Of a DNA stretch of 64,000 nucleotides, positions 8,986-18,271 are shown one piece after another. The stretch lies in the NCBI GenBank assembly GCA_030584025.1, contig CP129487.1, positions 62,001 through 126,000 of the forward strand, given 5' to 3'. Within the stretch, counting starts at the first letter, position 1; every line of letters starts with the position of its first letter. Origin of the DNA: Cyclobacteriaceae bacterium (lineage in GTDB: Bacteria; Bacteroidota; Bacteroidia; Cytophagales; Cyclobacteriaceae). The notes below the pieces were generated by a model. It saw only the letters and a list, made by a program, of their open reading frames with translations. It was not told where the DNA came from and searched no databases. Made by a program: the position numbers and the translations under genes.

Positions 8986-9744
8986 ATGACCCTCAAATTG
9001 CTGGTACTTTTCTTTACACCACTCCTTTCGGGGTTGTTGGTTTATTTGCTGCCAAGTGGTAAAACCCGGAGCTATCGGCTACTCCTGGTATTTGCCGGTG
9101 CCTATCTTTTCGGAATTACGGTGGTTCACATATTACCGGAGCTTTATCGAGGACATGGCGAAGTTGAGCTGATTGGCCTTTTTGTTTTGTGTGGATTTTT
9201 TCTGCAACAGATTCTGGAACATTTTACATCGGGTGTTGAACACGGACACATTCACACCCATGATCATGCGCACGACCACAAACATTCGCATTATCATGAA
9301 CAAGTTTCGGCAATTGTGTTGTTGATGGCGCTGTGTGTACATGCATTCCTGGAGGGCGCCATGTTGGCACAACCGGCTTCAGGTATTCAATATGATGTGA
9401 ATGCCGTGTTGTTAGGCATTGCCTTGCATCGGGCTCCGGCAGCTTTTGCGTTAATGACTGTGCTTTCGTTTCAACTTCATTCCAAGAATAAAGCAATTCC
9501 ATACCTCATTGTATTTTCGGTTGCGGCACCAATCGGGTTGTTAATCTCCACATACCTGGTAGAAGCTGAAATTCTTTCCCAATCGGGATTAGTATTGCTT
9601 TATGCACTGGTGAGCGGAAACTTTCTGCATATCTCTACAACCATTGTTTTTGAAAGCAGCCCTGAGCATCACTTTAACGCACGAAAGCTTACGGTAGCCA
9701 TATTGGGCGCGCTGGTGGCGGTGGCAGTTGAATATTTTCTGTAA
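8986..9744 (+). CDS. ZIP-family metal transporter
   Basis: A 252-residue protein with about eight hydrophobic segments. A histidine-rich loop at residues 85-106 (HGHIHTHDHAHDHKHSHYH) lies between the third and fourth helices, as expected for ZIP importers. The later segments hold CVHAFLEGAML and IALHRAPAAFAL, matching the metal-binding HxxxEG and HxxP patterns of ZIP helices 4 and 5. ZIP proteins move zinc or other divalent metals toward the cytoplasm. It starts four bases after apbE and is followed six bases later by another membrane protein gene, so the three are probably one operon. Confidence 0.85.
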   Translation: MTLKLLVLFFTPLLSGLLVYLLPSGKTRSYRLLLVFAGAYLFGITVVHILPELYRGHGEVELIGLFVLCGFFLQQILEHFTSGVEHGHIHTHDHAHDHKHSHYHEQVSAIVLLMALCVHAFLEGAMLAQPASGIQYDVNAVLLGIALHRAPAAFALMTVLSFQLHSKNKAIPYLIVFSVAAPIGLLISTYLVEAEILSQSGLVLLYALVSGNFLHISTTIVFESSPEHHFNARKLTVAILGALVAVAVEYFL

Positions 9745-9749
9745 TTCGG

Positions 9750-10247
9750 ATGAGAGAATTCTTTGGCAGAAAAATGGTGGGCAAAACGGATTATGAACTA
9801 AAATCGATAGTTGAGAGGAGAGCGTTGTTTCAGGCTGAGGCTGTGCTGGCAGCCATTGATGAATTGGAGAGAAGAAATTTACCTGTTGAAGATACAACAA
9901 AAATAAAGGTACTTGACTCATTAGCGAAGGAAGAAATTAAGCATGAGCATCAAGATGAGGAAGTTATACTGTTCCCAAACACAATTATTGTGCTGGTTTG
10001 CTCGCTAATAAGTCCAGCAATTTCAGGAATACCATATGCTATAAACCTTTGGCGAATTGGGAAGAAAAATGAGATATGGATTGCTTCTGCTGTTCTTATT
10101 ATTTTCAATTTTGGTGAAGTCGTTTTAGCCCGGACGTTTCCATGGGGATGGATACTCTGGTTTCCGCTGAATTTCCTTGCGGCAGTTGCTATGGTACGGA
10201 TTTTTCATTTCCTCGCGAAGAGTAACAAACAGGTTAAATCAGACTAA
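9750..10247 (+). CDS. membrane protein of unknown function (165 aa)
   Basis: I do not recognise this family. The N-terminal 70 residues are hydrophilic and predicted helical (MREFFGRKMVGKTDYELKSI, then a Lys/Glu-rich stretch), while the rest has three hydrophobic segments near residues 73-92, 107-125 and 130-152. It has no signal peptide. It starts six bases after the ZIP transporter and is probably the last gene of the apbE operon. Nothing in its sequence links it to metal binding. Confidence 0.7.
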   Translation: MREFFGRKMVGKTDYELKSIVERRALFQAEAVLAAIDELERRNLPVEDTTKIKVLDSLAKEEIKHEHQDEEVILFPNTIIVLVCSLISPAISGIPYAINLWRIGKKNEIWIASAVLIIFNFGEVVLARTFPWGWILWFPLNFLAAVAMVRIFHFLAKSNKQVKSD

Positions 10248-10324
10248 CCAACCTGTTTTTAAGGAACTCGATTTTTGCATTTTTCCCAAAACAAATAGAT
10301 TTTAGAACTGGTAAAGTGCTTAGT

Positions 10325-12217
10325 ATGCAGATCATTCAATCACAAGAGGATTACCGGAAGCAATATCAGTACAGCATTGAAAACCCCGAAGCCTTTTGGG
10401 CTGAAGTGGCAGACGATTTTCTGTGGCGTAAAAAATGGAATAAGGTGCTGGAATGGGATTTTCATAAACCCGAAGTGAAATGGTTTCTTGGAGGAAAACT
10501 GAATATCACCGAGAACTGCCTGGATCGTCACTTGCCTGAGCGCGCCAACCAGACAGCCATCATCTGGGAACCGAATGATCCTTCAGAAGAGCCGCGCAAC
10601 ATTACCTACCAGGAATTATTCCATGAGGTTTGCCGGGTGGCCAACATGCTGAAAGCACAAGGTGTGAGAAAAGGCGACAAGGTTTGCATTTACATGCCGA
10701 TGATTCCGGAAGTAGCGTTTGCCATGTTGGCCTGTGCGCGTATCGGTGCGGTTCATTCAGTTGTCTTTGCCGGATTTTCTTCGCGATCATTGATTGATCG
10801 CATCAATGATGCCGGATGTAAATTGGTACTGACTACCGATGGCTCTTATCGGGGAGATAAAGTTATAAACCTGAAAGCCATTGTGGATGAAGCACTGGAG
10901 AGTTGTCCTTCTGTTGAAAGGGTGCTTGTAAAGAAACGCACGGGTTCAAAGGTGGTTATGAAAGCCGATCGCGATGTGTGGTGGAATGAGGCGATAAAAA
11001 ATATGCCGGATGTGTGTGTCGCAGAAGAAATGGATGCGGAAGACCTGTTGTTTATTTTATACACATCAGGTTCCACCGGAAAACCCAAGGGCATGGTACA
11101 CACCATTGGTGGGTATATGGTGTATACGAACTTCACATTTCGCACGGTATTTCAGTATCAGGAAGGCCAGGTGTATTGGTGTACAGCCGATGTAGGCTGG
11201 ATAACCGGACATTCTTACATCGTATATGGTCCGCTGTCTGCAGGTGCCACTACCTTGATGTTTGAAGGTGTTCCTTCCTGGCCCGATATGGGGCGCTTCT
11301 GGCATGTAGCTGAAAAACATCGCGTCAATATTTTTTATACCGCACCCACGGCCATCCGTTCGTTGGAAAAAGCACCGTTGAGTTTCGTAAAGCAATATGA
11401 TCTCCACAACTTAAAAGTACTGGGCACGGTTGGTGAGCCCATCAATGAGGAGGCCTGGCATTGGTACCATGAACACATTGGCAGGGGCAAGTGCCCAATT
11501 GTGGATACGTGGTGGCAAACCGAAACAGGTGGGTTTATGATTTCACCAATCGCACACATCACCAAACTCAAACCCGCTTTTGCTTCCTTTCCATTGCCTG
11601 GCGTTCAGCCGGTTATTATGGACGAAAAGCGACAAGAAGTAACTACTTCTCCGGGCGAAGGACGACTGACAATCGGTTTTCCATGGCCGGGAATGGCGCG
11701 CACCATTTATGGCGATCATCAACGTTTTCGGGAAACGTATTTCTCCACCTTTCCTGGAAAATATTTTACAGGAGACGGATGCAGGCGCGATGCCGAAGGC
11801 TACTACCGCATCACCGGACGTGTGGATGATGTGATTATTGTGTCGGGCCATAATTTGGGTACAGCCGAAATTGAAAGTGCGGTTGATGAACATTCAGCAG
11901 TATGCGAAACAGCGGTAGTAGGTTATCCACACGATATTAAAGGGCAGGGTATTTATGCATACGTAATCTGTTACGATAAGCCACACGAGGAAGAAAAATT
12001 ACGCCTGGAAATCCGCGAGCTGGTGGCCAAAATTATTGGCCCCATTGCCAAACCCGACAAGATTCAGTTTGTGAGTGGCTTGCCCAAAACACGCTCCGGA
12101 AAAATTATGCGCAGAATTTTGCGAAAAGTTGCCGAAGGAAATACCACGGATTTAGGAGATGTTACTACCTTGCTCGACCCTGCTGTGGTGGATGAAATCA
12201 AGGCTGGGGCGCTTTAA
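10325..12217 (+). CDS. acs: acetyl-CoA synthetase (or closely related short-chain acyl-CoA synthetase)
   Basis: A 630-residue AMP-forming acyl-CoA synthetase. It has the Acs N-terminal region with FWAEVADDFLWRKKW, the P-loop-like YTSGSTGKPKGMVHT and WWQTETGG. The C-terminal lysine motif PKTRSGKIMRRILR is where Acs is typically acetylated. Acs activates acetate to acetyl-CoA via acetyl-AMP. The start is the ATG at 10325 (MQIIQSQ); an in-frame GTG nine bases earlier is possible. It is monocistronic, with unrelated genes either side. GATTTTTG at 10270 is a one-mismatch promoter candidate. Confidence 0.93.
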   Translation: MQIIQSQEDYRKQYQYSIENPEAFWAEVADDFLWRKKWNKVLEWDFHKPEVKWFLGGKLNITENCLDRHLPERANQTAIIWEPNDPSEEPRNITYQELFHEVCRVANMLKAQGVRKGDKVCIYMPMIPEVAFAMLACARIGAVHSVVFAGFSSRSLIDRINDAGCKLVLTTDGSYRGDKVINLKAIVDEALESCPSVERVLVKKRTGSKVVMKADRDVWWNEAIKNMPDVCVAEEMDAEDLLFILYTSGSTGKPKGMVHTIGGYMVYTNFTFRTVFQYQEGQVYWCTADVGWITGHSYIVYGPLSAGATTLMFEGVPSWPDMGRFWHVAEKHRVNIFYTAPTAIRSLEKAPLSFVKQYDLHNLKVLGTVGEPINEEAWHWYHEHIGRGKCPIVDTWWQTETGGFMISPIAHITKLKPAFASFPLPGVQPVIMDEKRQEVTTSPGEGRLTIGFPWPGMARTIYGDHQRFRETYFSTFPGKYFTGDGCRRDAEGYYRITGRVDDVIIVSGHNLGTAEIESAVDEHSAVCETAVVGYPHDIKGQGIYAYVICYDKPHEEEKLRLEIRELVAKIIGPIAKPDKIQFVSGLPKTRSGKIMRRILRKVAEGNTTDLGDVTTLLDPAVVDEIKAGAL

Positions 12218-12243
12218 AAGAATCATTTCCTCCTAATTTTGGT

Positions 12244-12251
12244 TACCTTTG
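12244..12251 (+). promoter_or_regulatory. -7 promoter element for the Uma2 gene
   Basis: TACCTTTG matches TAnnTTTG exactly and ends only four bases before the ATG at 12256. This places the expected transcription start at or next to the start codon, so the message may be leaderless. Confidence 0.55.
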
Positions 12252-12255
12252 ATGT

Positions 12256-12837
12256 ATGGAAAGCTTCATTTTGAAATTCCCATCTGATACGCAGTTTAGT
12301 GATGATGAATTCTTTGAATTTTGCGCAGCTAACGATCCGTTGCGTATCGAGCGAAACAGCAAAGGGCAAATAATTATTATGTCGCCATCAGGAAGTAAAA
12401 CTGGTAATATCCATTTCAGAATTTATTCGTCATTAGCCAATTGGTATGATAAAAATGAGCACTCGGGTTATATCTTTGATTCCTCAGCCGGATTCAAACT
12501 TCCTGATCAATCTGTTTTAGCGCCTGATGCTGCTTTTGTTGTGAAGCAACGCTGGGAAAGTTTGACTGATGAACAGCAGAAAAAATTTGCACCTCTCACC
12601 CCGGATTTCATTATCGAAGTACGATCAGAATCGGATAGTCTTAGCCAGCTTAAATCCAAGATGGATGATTGGATCCGCAATGGTTGCCGTCTGGCATGGC
12701 TTATCGATCCAATTGAAAAGAAGGCGTTCATCTATAGGCCAAATGAGTCTGTCACCTCAATCGATAATTTCAATTCAAAGTTGAGCGGTGAAGTTGTTTT
12801 GCCTGGCTTTGAACTTGATCTGTCAAAACTTTTGTAA
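12256..12837 (+). CDS. Uma2-family (DUF820) protein, putative nuclease fold
   Basis: A 193-residue Uma2/DUF820 protein. It has the expected N-terminal FEFCAANDPLRIERNSKGQI, IIMSPSG near residues 38-44, DQSVLAPDAAFV, and the PD-(D/E)xK-like core DFIIEVRSESDSL followed by KMDDWIRNGCRLAWLIDP. The family has a restriction-endonuclease-like fold but no established biological role, and copies are numerous in cyanobacteria and present in Bacteroidota. No methylase or other defence gene is near. It is followed 24 bases later by the DUF3127 gene. Confidence 0.88.
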   Translation: MESFILKFPSDTQFSDDEFFEFCAANDPLRIERNSKGQIIIMSPSGSKTGNIHFRIYSSLANWYDKNEHSGYIFDSSAGFKLPDQSVLAPDAAFVVKQRWESLTDEQQKKFAPLTPDFIIEVRSESDSLSQLKSKMDDWIRNGCRLAWLIDPIEKKAFIYRPNESVTSIDNFNSKLSGEVVLPGFELDLSKLL

Positions 12838-12861
12838 TCTCTAATTCTTTTAATTGTTACT

Positions 12862-13206
12862 ATGGAAATAACAGGAACAGTAGTATCGCTTTTGCCCATG
12901 CAAAGCGGACAAGGAAAAAACGGAACATGGAAAAAGCAGGAGTTTATCCTCGAAACACCCGGTCAGTATCCAAAAAAAGTATGCTTGTCGTTATGGGGCG
13001 AAAAGGTTGACGAAAACCGCCTTAACCCAGGCGACAGAATAACCGCCTCCATCAATATTGAAAGTCGTGAGTACAATGGCCGTTGGTATACCGATGTGCG
13101 TGCATGGAAAATTCAGAAGAGCACGCAGGATCAACGCGAAATGGCCCCACCTCCGGATCAATCGTTTATGCCGGATTCAAACTCAAGCGATGATTTGCCG
13201 TTTTAG
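12862..13206 (+). CDS. DUF3127 protein (OB-fold-like, single-strand-binding type)
   Basis: A 114-residue protein. The DUF3127 domain covers about residues 1-92: MEITGTVVSLLPMQSG, QEFILETPGQYPKKV, and NPGDRITASINIESREY with the aromatic pair YNGRWYTDVRAW. The C-terminal tail is acidic and ends SNSSDDLPF, which closely resembles the acidic tip DDDIPF of SSB proteins that binds partner proteins. The domain is thought to resemble an OB fold. A nucleic-acid-binding role is an inference from the fold and the tail. A strong terminator follows. Confidence 0.85.
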   Translation: MEITGTVVSLLPMQSGQGKNGTWKKQEFILETPGQYPKKVCLSLWGEKVDENRLNPGDRITASINIESREYNGRWYTDVRAWKIQKSTQDQREMAPPPDQSFMPDSNSSDDLPF

Positions 13207-13242
13207 TTTTAGGTAACGTATTCACGAGGAAAAGCAGAAATA

Positions 13243-13274
13243 AAAAGCCCCGATGAAACTTCATCGGGGCTTTT
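13243..13274. terminator. bidirectional terminator between DUF3127 gene and nrdA
   Basis: AAAAGCCCCGATGA (13243-13256) and TCATCGGGGCTTTT (13261-13274) form a perfect 14-base stem with a four-base loop. T-tracts on both strands serve the two converging genes. Confidence 0.9.
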
Positions 13275-13294
13275 GTTTTAGTGAGCAAATTCAA

Positions 13295-15736
13295 TTAGCT
13301 ACCACACGCCTCGCACGCATCCGGATTATCCAGCGAGCAGGCCATGTCCGACATTTTCTTTTCGTAGTCGGCCACTTGCGTGTAGGCCAGTTCCTTTTGT
13401 GGTTCTGGCTTGGTTGCTGCAACCGTGGCGCCAACGGCAGCCTCGGCTGTAACGGTTTGCTGCATGGCCGTTTTATCAAGCGTAAACTTAATGGCATCCG
13501 CAGCTGCCGTTGAGCGCAGGTAATACATGCCGGTTTTCAATCCTTTCTTCCACGCGTAGAAGTGCATGGAAGTAAGTTTGCCGAAGTTCGGATCCTTCAA
13601 GTGGATGTTCAAACTCTGCGACTGGCAGATGTACGCACCCCGATCGGCCGACATATCAATAATGGCCTTTTGAGAAATTTCCCAAACGGTTTTGTAGATG
13701 TCTTTGATGTTTTGCGGAATCTCCGGAATCGGTTGTACCGAACCATTAGTAGCAATAAGCTTCTGGCGCATCGTTTCATTCCACAAACCGAGATCAATCA
13801 GGTCTTTCATCAAATGCTTGTTGGCAATGATGAATTCACCGGAAAGTGTTCTGCGGGTGTAGATGTTTGATGTGTATGGCTCAAAGCATTCGTTGTTACC
13901 AAGAATCTGCGAAGTAGAAGCCGTAGGCATCGGAGCAAGCAACAAGGAGTTGCGCACACCGTGCTTCTTCACTTCTTGCTTTAGTTGTTCCCAGTTCCAG
14001 CGTCCGCTCTTTGGATTCACGCCCCACATATCGAACTGGAAGATGCCTTTCGATACCGGAGAACCTTTGAAGGTTTCGTATGGCCCCTGCACTTTCGCCA
14101 GCTCCATAGATGCTTCCATGGCACCGAAGTAGATGGTTTCGAAGATGTCTTCATTCAGCCTGCGTGCTTCTTCCGAGTCGAACGGCATGCGCAGCATGAT
14201 AAAGGCATCGGCCAATCCTTGCACGCCTAACCCAATAGGGCGGTGGCGCATATTGGAGTTGCGTGCTTCTTCAACCGGGTAGTAGTTTACATCAATAACC
14301 TTGTTGAGGTTGCGGGTAACTACTTTGGTGATCTCGTATAATTTCTGGTGATCAAACTTGCCATCGTCTGTTACAAACTTCGGCAACGCCAATGAAGCGA
14401 GGTTACATACGGCAACTTCATCTTTAGAAGTGTACTCGATAATTTCCGTGCACAAGTTGCTCGACTTGATTGTACCCAGGTTTTTCTGGTTCGATTTTCT
14501 GTTGGCAGAATCCTTATATAAAATATATGGTGTTCCGGTTTCGATTTGTGATTCCAGAATTTCAAACCACAGGTCTTGTGCTTTTACTTGCTTGCGGGCC
14601 TTGCCTTCTTTTTCGTACTTATCATACAAGCGTTCAAATTCTTCACCCCACACATCGGCCAGGCCGGGTGCTTCATTCGGGCAGAAGAGCGACCACATTT
14701 CGTTGTTCTCCACACGCTGCATGAACAGGTCTGGTATCCACATGGCGTAGAACAGATCGCGTGCACGCATTTCTTCTTTACCGTGATTTTTCTTCAGGTC
14801 GAGGAAATCGAACACATCAGCATGCCACGGCTCGAGATAGATGGCAAAACTTCCTTTACGTTTTCCACCACCCTGATCTACATAACGTGCGGTCATGTCG
14901 AAGTTGCGGAGCATCGGTACAATACCGTTTGATGTTCCGCCTGTTCCTTTAATGTATGATCCTTTTGCACGAACGCTATGGATGCTCAAGCCGATGCCTC
15001 CGGCTGATTGAGAAATCTTTGCGCATTGCTTTAGTGTATCGTAAATGCCATCAATGCTGTCATCCTTCATGGTGAGCAGGAAGCATGACGATAATTGTGG
15101 CTTAGGTGTACCGGCATTGAACAATGTAGGCGTTGCATGCGTAAACCATTTTTCTGAAAGCAGGTTGTAGGTTTCAATCGCTGCGGGAATATCCTCGCCA
15201 TGAATACCAACGGCTACACGCATCAACATGTGTTGTGGGCGTTCCACCACCTTACCATCAATCTTCATCAGGTACGAACGCTCCAGTGTTTTAAAGCCGA
15301 AATAGTCGTAGCTGAAATCACGATCGTAAATGATGGCTTCATCCAATTCAGCGGCATGGTCGCGCACAATCTTCCAGGTTTCCTTGGAGATGAGAGGTGC
15401 GTTTTCACCCGTTTTGGGATCCACGTACGTGTACAAGCGCTTCATGGTGTTGGAAAAAGACTTGCTCGTAACCTTATGTAGGTTGGACGTAGCCAAACGA
15501 GCAGCCAACTTGGCGTAGTCGGGGTGCTTCGTGGTTAACGTGGCGGCAGTTTCAGCGGCCAGATTATCCAGTTGCACGGTGCTTACGCCATCATACAAAC
15601 CATTAATCACCTTCATGGCAACCTCTACCGGGCTGATATACTTCGTATCCAGTCCGTAACAGAGCTTTTCAATGCGTGCGGTGATTTTGTCAAACTTTAC
15701 GGACTCTCTGCGTCCGTCTCTTTTTATGACAAGCAT
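13295..15736 (-). CDS. nrdA: class Ia ribonucleoside-diphosphate reductase alpha subunit
   Basis: The catalytic subunit reduces ribonucleoside diphosphates to deoxyribonucleotides. The 813-residue protein starts with an ATP-cone ([20 protein letters not shown]), the allosteric site controlling overall activity. It continues through the R1 barrel with [40 protein letters not shown] and [16 protein letters not shown]. It ends with the redox-active cysteine pair C808/C811 in ACEACGS. The sequence is, from memory, strikingly close to eukaryotic RRM1 along its length. It lies downstream of nrdB with 53 bases between them, in one operon. The two share one transcript ending at the hairpin at 13243. 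Confidence 0.97.
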   Translation of the reverse strand: MLVIKRDGRRESVKFDKITARIEKLCYGLDTKYISPVEVAMKVINGLYDGVSTVQLDNLAAETAATLTTKHPDYAKLAARLATSNLHKVTSKSFSNTMKRLYTYVDPKTGENAPLISKETWKIVRDHAAELDEAIIYDRDFSYDYFGFKTLERSYLMKIDGKVVERPQHMLMRVAVGIHGEDIPAAIETYNLLSEKWFTHATPTLFNAGTPKPQLSSCFLLTMKDDSIDGIYDTLKQCAKISQSAGGIGLSIHSVRAKGSYIKGTGGTSNGIVPMLRNFDMTARYVDQGGGKRKGSFAIYLEPWHADVFDFLDLKKNHGKEEMRARDLFYAMWIPDLFMQRVENNEMWSLFCPNEAPGLADVWGEEFERLYDKYEKEGKARKQVKAQDLWFEILESQIETGTPYILYKDSANRKSNQKNLGTIKSSNLCTEIIEYTSKDEVAVCNLASLALPKFVTDDGKFDHQKLYEITKVVTRNLNKVIDVNYYPVEEARNSNMRHRPIGLGVQGLADAFIMLRMPFDSEEARRLNEDIFETIYFGAMEASMELAKVQGPYETFKGSPVSKGIFQFDMWGVNPKSGRWNWEQLKQEVKKHGVRNSLLLAPMPTASTSQILGNNECFEPYTSNIYTRRTLSGEFIIANKHLMKDLIDLGLWNETMRQKLIATNGSVQPIPEIPQNIKDIYKTVWEISQKAIIDMSADRGAYICQSQSLNIHLKDPNFGKLTSMHFYAWKKGLKTGMYYLRSTAAADAIKFTLDKTAMQQTVTAEAAVGATVAATKPEPQKELAYTQVADYEKKMSDMACSLDNPDACEACGS

Positions 15737-15789
15737 TTCTTAGGGTTGTTTAAAGAGTTTAAAAAATGGTGAAAAGTGTTTTGAAGATA

Positions 15790-16779
15790 TTAAAAATCTT
15801 CATTGAGTGAAAACTTCGGAGACGAATCTTTTTCCGAGCTGTTCAACACTCCGGCTTTCTGGTATTCTGCCACGCGTTTTTCAAAGAAATTTGTTTTTCC
15901 GCGCAGTGAAATCATATCCATAAAGTCGAATGGATTGGTGGCACCATAAACCTTCTTGCCAATTAATTCATTCAACAAGCGGTCGGCCACAAACTCAATA
16001 TATTGACGCATCAGCTCTGCGTTCATTCCAATGAGATTTACCGGCAGCGCATCGGTCACAAATTCTTTTTCAATTTCAACGGCATCCTTAATAATGTTAA
16101 TCACCGTTTGTTCCGGCAGTTTACCGACTACATGTTGTGTATAGAGGTGGCAAGCAAAATCGCAATGCAGTCCTTCATCTCTGGAAATCAATTCGTTGGA
16201 GAAGCTCAAGCCCGGCATAAGGCCGCGCTTCTTCAACCAGAAAATAGAACAGAAAGAGCCCGAGAAGAATATGCCCTCAACAGCGGCAAAAGCGATCAAA
16301 CGTTCCTGAAAACTTCCGTTCGATATCCAACGCAATGCCCAATCTGCTTTTTTCTTCACGCAGTCGATCGTTTCGATGGCGTGAAATAAAGAGTCCTTTT
16401 CTTTGGGATCTTTTACATACGTATCTATTAATAGTGAGTATGTCTCAGAGTGAATGTTTTCAATGGCAATCTGGAAACCATAGAAAAACTTGGCTTCTGT
16501 GTATTGAACCTCTGAAACGAAGTGCTCGGCCAGGTTTTCATTTACGATACCATCGCTGGCGGCAAAGAAAGCGAGTACGTGTTTAATGAAATGGCGCTCA
16601 CCGTCATTCAGGTTTTCCCAGTCGGTAAGGTCCTGGCTCAGGTCAATTTCTTCAGCTGTCCAAAAGCTGGCTTCAGCCTGTTTATAAAATTTCCAGATGT
16701 CGTGTTGTTGAATGGGGAAGAGTACAAAACGGTCTTTGTTTTCCTTCAAAATGGGTTCTTCTGGTAAAGAATGGCTCAT
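15790..16779 (-). CDS. nrdB: class Ia ribonucleoside-diphosphate reductase beta subunit
   Basis: The radical-generating subunit houses a diiron-tyrosyl cofactor. With the ATG at 16779 the protein has 329 residues. The ligand set is complete: D76, E107 and H110, E168, E202 and H205, with the radical tyrosine Y114 in ENIHSETY. The C-terminal tail ends FSLNEDF, the segment that docks into the alpha subunit. Open frame continues 24 codons upstream, but those residues do not fit the family. The core ([29 protein letters not shown]) closely resembles eukaryotic RRM2. It is the first gene of the nrdB-nrdA operon. Confidence 0.97.
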   Translation of the reverse strand: MSHSLPEEPILKENKDRFVLFPIQQHDIWKFYKQAEASFWTAEEIDLSQDLTDWENLNDGERHFIKHVLAFFAASDGIVNENLAEHFVSEVQYTEAKFFYGFQIAIENIHSETYSLLIDTYVKDPKEKDSLFHAIETIDCVKKKADWALRWISNGSFQERLIAFAAVEGIFFSGSFCSIFWLKKRGLMPGLSFSNELISRDEGLHCDFACHLYTQHVVGKLPEQTVINIIKDAVEIEKEFVTDALPVNLIGMNAELMRQYIEFVADRLLNELIGKKVYGATNPFDFMDMISLRGKTNFFEKRVAEYQKAGVLNSSEKDSSPKFSLNEDF

Positions 16780-17222
16780 CTTTCCTTGGGTTTTAGGGTT
16801 GTTTAAATATTTATCAGACTTCCGCGGACGGTGTGCTGGGGCATGTACCACCGTGGTTGCCAGGTTAAAAAATCAAAAAAATTTACTTGTATTAACCGGA
16901 AACAAGACTCACCTCTTTCCGGCTTGTGTAAGCGTACAAATATTTGAAATGAGCACTACAAATCAAAAGATGCTCAGCAGCCAAAAATTCGGTTTTCATG
17001 CTGAATTTGCATATTTCGAAGGTTTATAAATGGTTGTGTTTTAGGTGGTTGGTAGGGCCTTTCAATGCTCTGCTTTCACTTAAAACCGGTCAGAAATTTT
17101 TTTTTATTTTTTTCTGATCCCCGAAAGGGTCTTATTTCAGGGGTTAGTGGGCCAATTTCCATATCCGCGGTTCTGAAATCTGAATTCTTTTTCTACCTTT
17201 GCAGTCCAATTTTTGAAAAGCT
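16780..17222. other. 443-bp gene-free region between nrdB and rplU
   Basis: The region separates two divergent operons and contains no convincing gene. I see a small palindrome ACCACCGTGGT (16847-16857) upstream of nrdB, and an imperfect hairpin CCCCGAAA/TTTCAGGGG (17119-17143). The rplU promoter element is at 17194. I could not find a good NrdR-box pair or an exact TAnnTTTG for nrdB, so its control region is not resolved. Confidence 0.6.
17194..17201 (+). promoter_or_regulatory. -7 promoter element for rplU-rpmA
   Basis: TACCTTTG matches TAnnTTTG exactly and lies 21 bases before the rplU ATG, giving a leader of roughly 15 bases. Confidence 0.6.
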
Positions 17223-17531
17223 ATGTATGCAATTGTAAACATTGCCGGAACACAGTTCAAAGTGGCTAAAGACCAGTATATCTACGCTCCCAAGCTGGAG
17301 GGAGAAGCCGGATCAAGTGTAGACTTCGATCAGGTGCTTCTGCTCGACCGTGACGGAAAAGTAGAAATTGGCGCCCCTACTGTTAAAGGCGCGAAGGTAT
17401 CAGGTAAGATACTGGAGCACGTAAAAGGCGATAAGGTAATTGTCTTTAAAAAGAAACGTAGAAAAGGCTATACCGTGAAAAACGGTCATCGCCAGCAGTT
17501 CACGAAGGTTCAGATTGAAAGCATTGGTTAA
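17223..17531 (+). CDS. rplU: 50S ribosomal protein L21 (bL21)
   Basis: A 102-residue bL21 protein of normal length. It begins [20 protein letters not shown] and carries the conserved [20 protein letters not shown] stretch that contacts 23S rRNA. It is the first gene of the usual rplU-rpmA pair, with rpmA 18 bases downstream. It is transcribed from the TACCTTTG promoter just upstream. Confidence 0.98.
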   Translation: MYAIVNIAGTQFKVAKDQYIYAPKLEGEAGSSVDFDQVLLLDRDGKVEIGAPTVKGAKVSGKILEHVKGDKVIVFKKKRRKGYTVKNGHRQQFTKVQIESIG

Positions 17532-17549
17532 TTCCTAAAGCATTTAAAG

Positions 17550-17813
17550 ATGGCACATAAAAAAGGAGAAGGTAAAGTAAAGAACGGCCGCGAATCGGAA
17601 AGCAAACGGTTGGGCGTTAAGGTATTTGGTGGCCAGAAAGTGGTTGCCGGTAATATTATCGTGCGCCAGCGCGGCACCAAACACCATCCAGGCAAAAACG
17701 TGGGTTTAGGCAAAGATCACACCCTATTTGCCTTAACAAATGGTGTAGTTGTATTTAAAAAAGGTCGTGAAAATCGCTCATTTGTATCGGTTGAGCCGGT
17801 GGCAGAGGCGTAG
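17550..17813 (+). CDS. rpmA: 50S ribosomal protein L27 (bL27)
   Basis: An 87-residue bL27 protein beginning [20 protein letters not shown]. The core motifs [22 protein letters not shown] and [11 protein letters not shown] are typical. The N-terminus reaches toward the peptidyl transferase centre in the assembled ribosome. There is no Firmicutes-type cleavable N-terminal extension. It ends the rplU-rpmA operon before a hairpin terminator. Confidence 0.98.
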   Translation: MAHKKGEGKVKNGRESESKRLGVKVFGGQKVVAGNIIVRQRGTKHHPGKNVGLGKDHTLFALTNGVVVFKKGRENRSFVSVEPVAEA

Positions 17814-17845
17814 AAAGTCTAAGATTATTCTTACTATTAAGTATT

Positions 17846-17876
17846 AGCCCTCGGGAATCTCCTGAGGGCTTTTTAT
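17846..17876 (+). terminator. intrinsic terminator after rpmA
   Basis: AGCCCTCGGG (17846-17855) pairs with CCTGAGGGCT (17861-17870) around a five-base loop, with one G-T pair, and is followed by a T-rich tract. Confidence 0.85.
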
Positions 17877-18035
17877 TTATTAGAACTTCACTAAAACCAA
17901 TGAATATCATTTGGTTGATGGTCAGCTTATTAGTTGTTTATTTTGGATAGGGCAAAAATTGACCAATTTTCTTTTAATCCTCCGGGTTATTGCCCTAAAT
18001 TGCCTAATCTTTTAAACATAAACCTAAACCAAATT

Positions 18036-18200
18036 ATGAAGAAGATTGTACTTGTGTACTTCTTGTTCGCATTCGTGTCCTATACGTGGGCACAGGAGCG
18101 AACAGTATCGGGAAAGGTGACATCCGCAGATGACGGATCCCCATTACCTGGTGTAAACGTTCTCTTAAAAGGTACCACTAACGGTACTAGGGTTTTGTAA
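18036..18200 (+). pseudogene. 5' relic of a SusC-type TonB-dependent receptor gene
   Basis: Only 54 codons remain. The signal peptide (residues 1-20, MKKIVLVYFLFAFVSYTWAQ) is followed by the start of a carboxypeptidase-regulatory-like domain, RTVSGKVTSADDGSPLPGVN, and then a TAA at 18198. The rest of the receptor is missing. The intact SusC gene begins 71 bases later with a similar plan, but the DNA is clearly diverged (roughly two thirds identical by eye). The relic is therefore not a recent tandem copy but the remnant of another SusC gene. It could still be translated as a short secreted peptide. Confidence 0.75.
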
Positions 18201-18271
18201 ATAATTAATTAGCTAGGTTGATGACGGAATATTAAGGTGTATCTTTAATTATTAAAATAAAATCTTAATGT

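Noticed and set aside
9241..9303. CAC/CAT-rich tract as a DNA repeat
   Set aside because: It encodes the histidine-rich metal loop of the ZIP transporter and needs no separate explanation.
12256..13206. Uma2 and DUF3127 genes as a possible defence island
   Set aside because: Uma2 is nuclease-like and DUF3127 looks SSB-like, but neither has a methylase, helicase or other defence gene near. Both families are common as ordinary chromosomal genes.
16712..17029. 105-codon forward frame overlapping the start of nrdB
   Set aside because: Half of it is antisense to nrdB, it has no promoter element or family resemblance, and its amino acid composition looks random.
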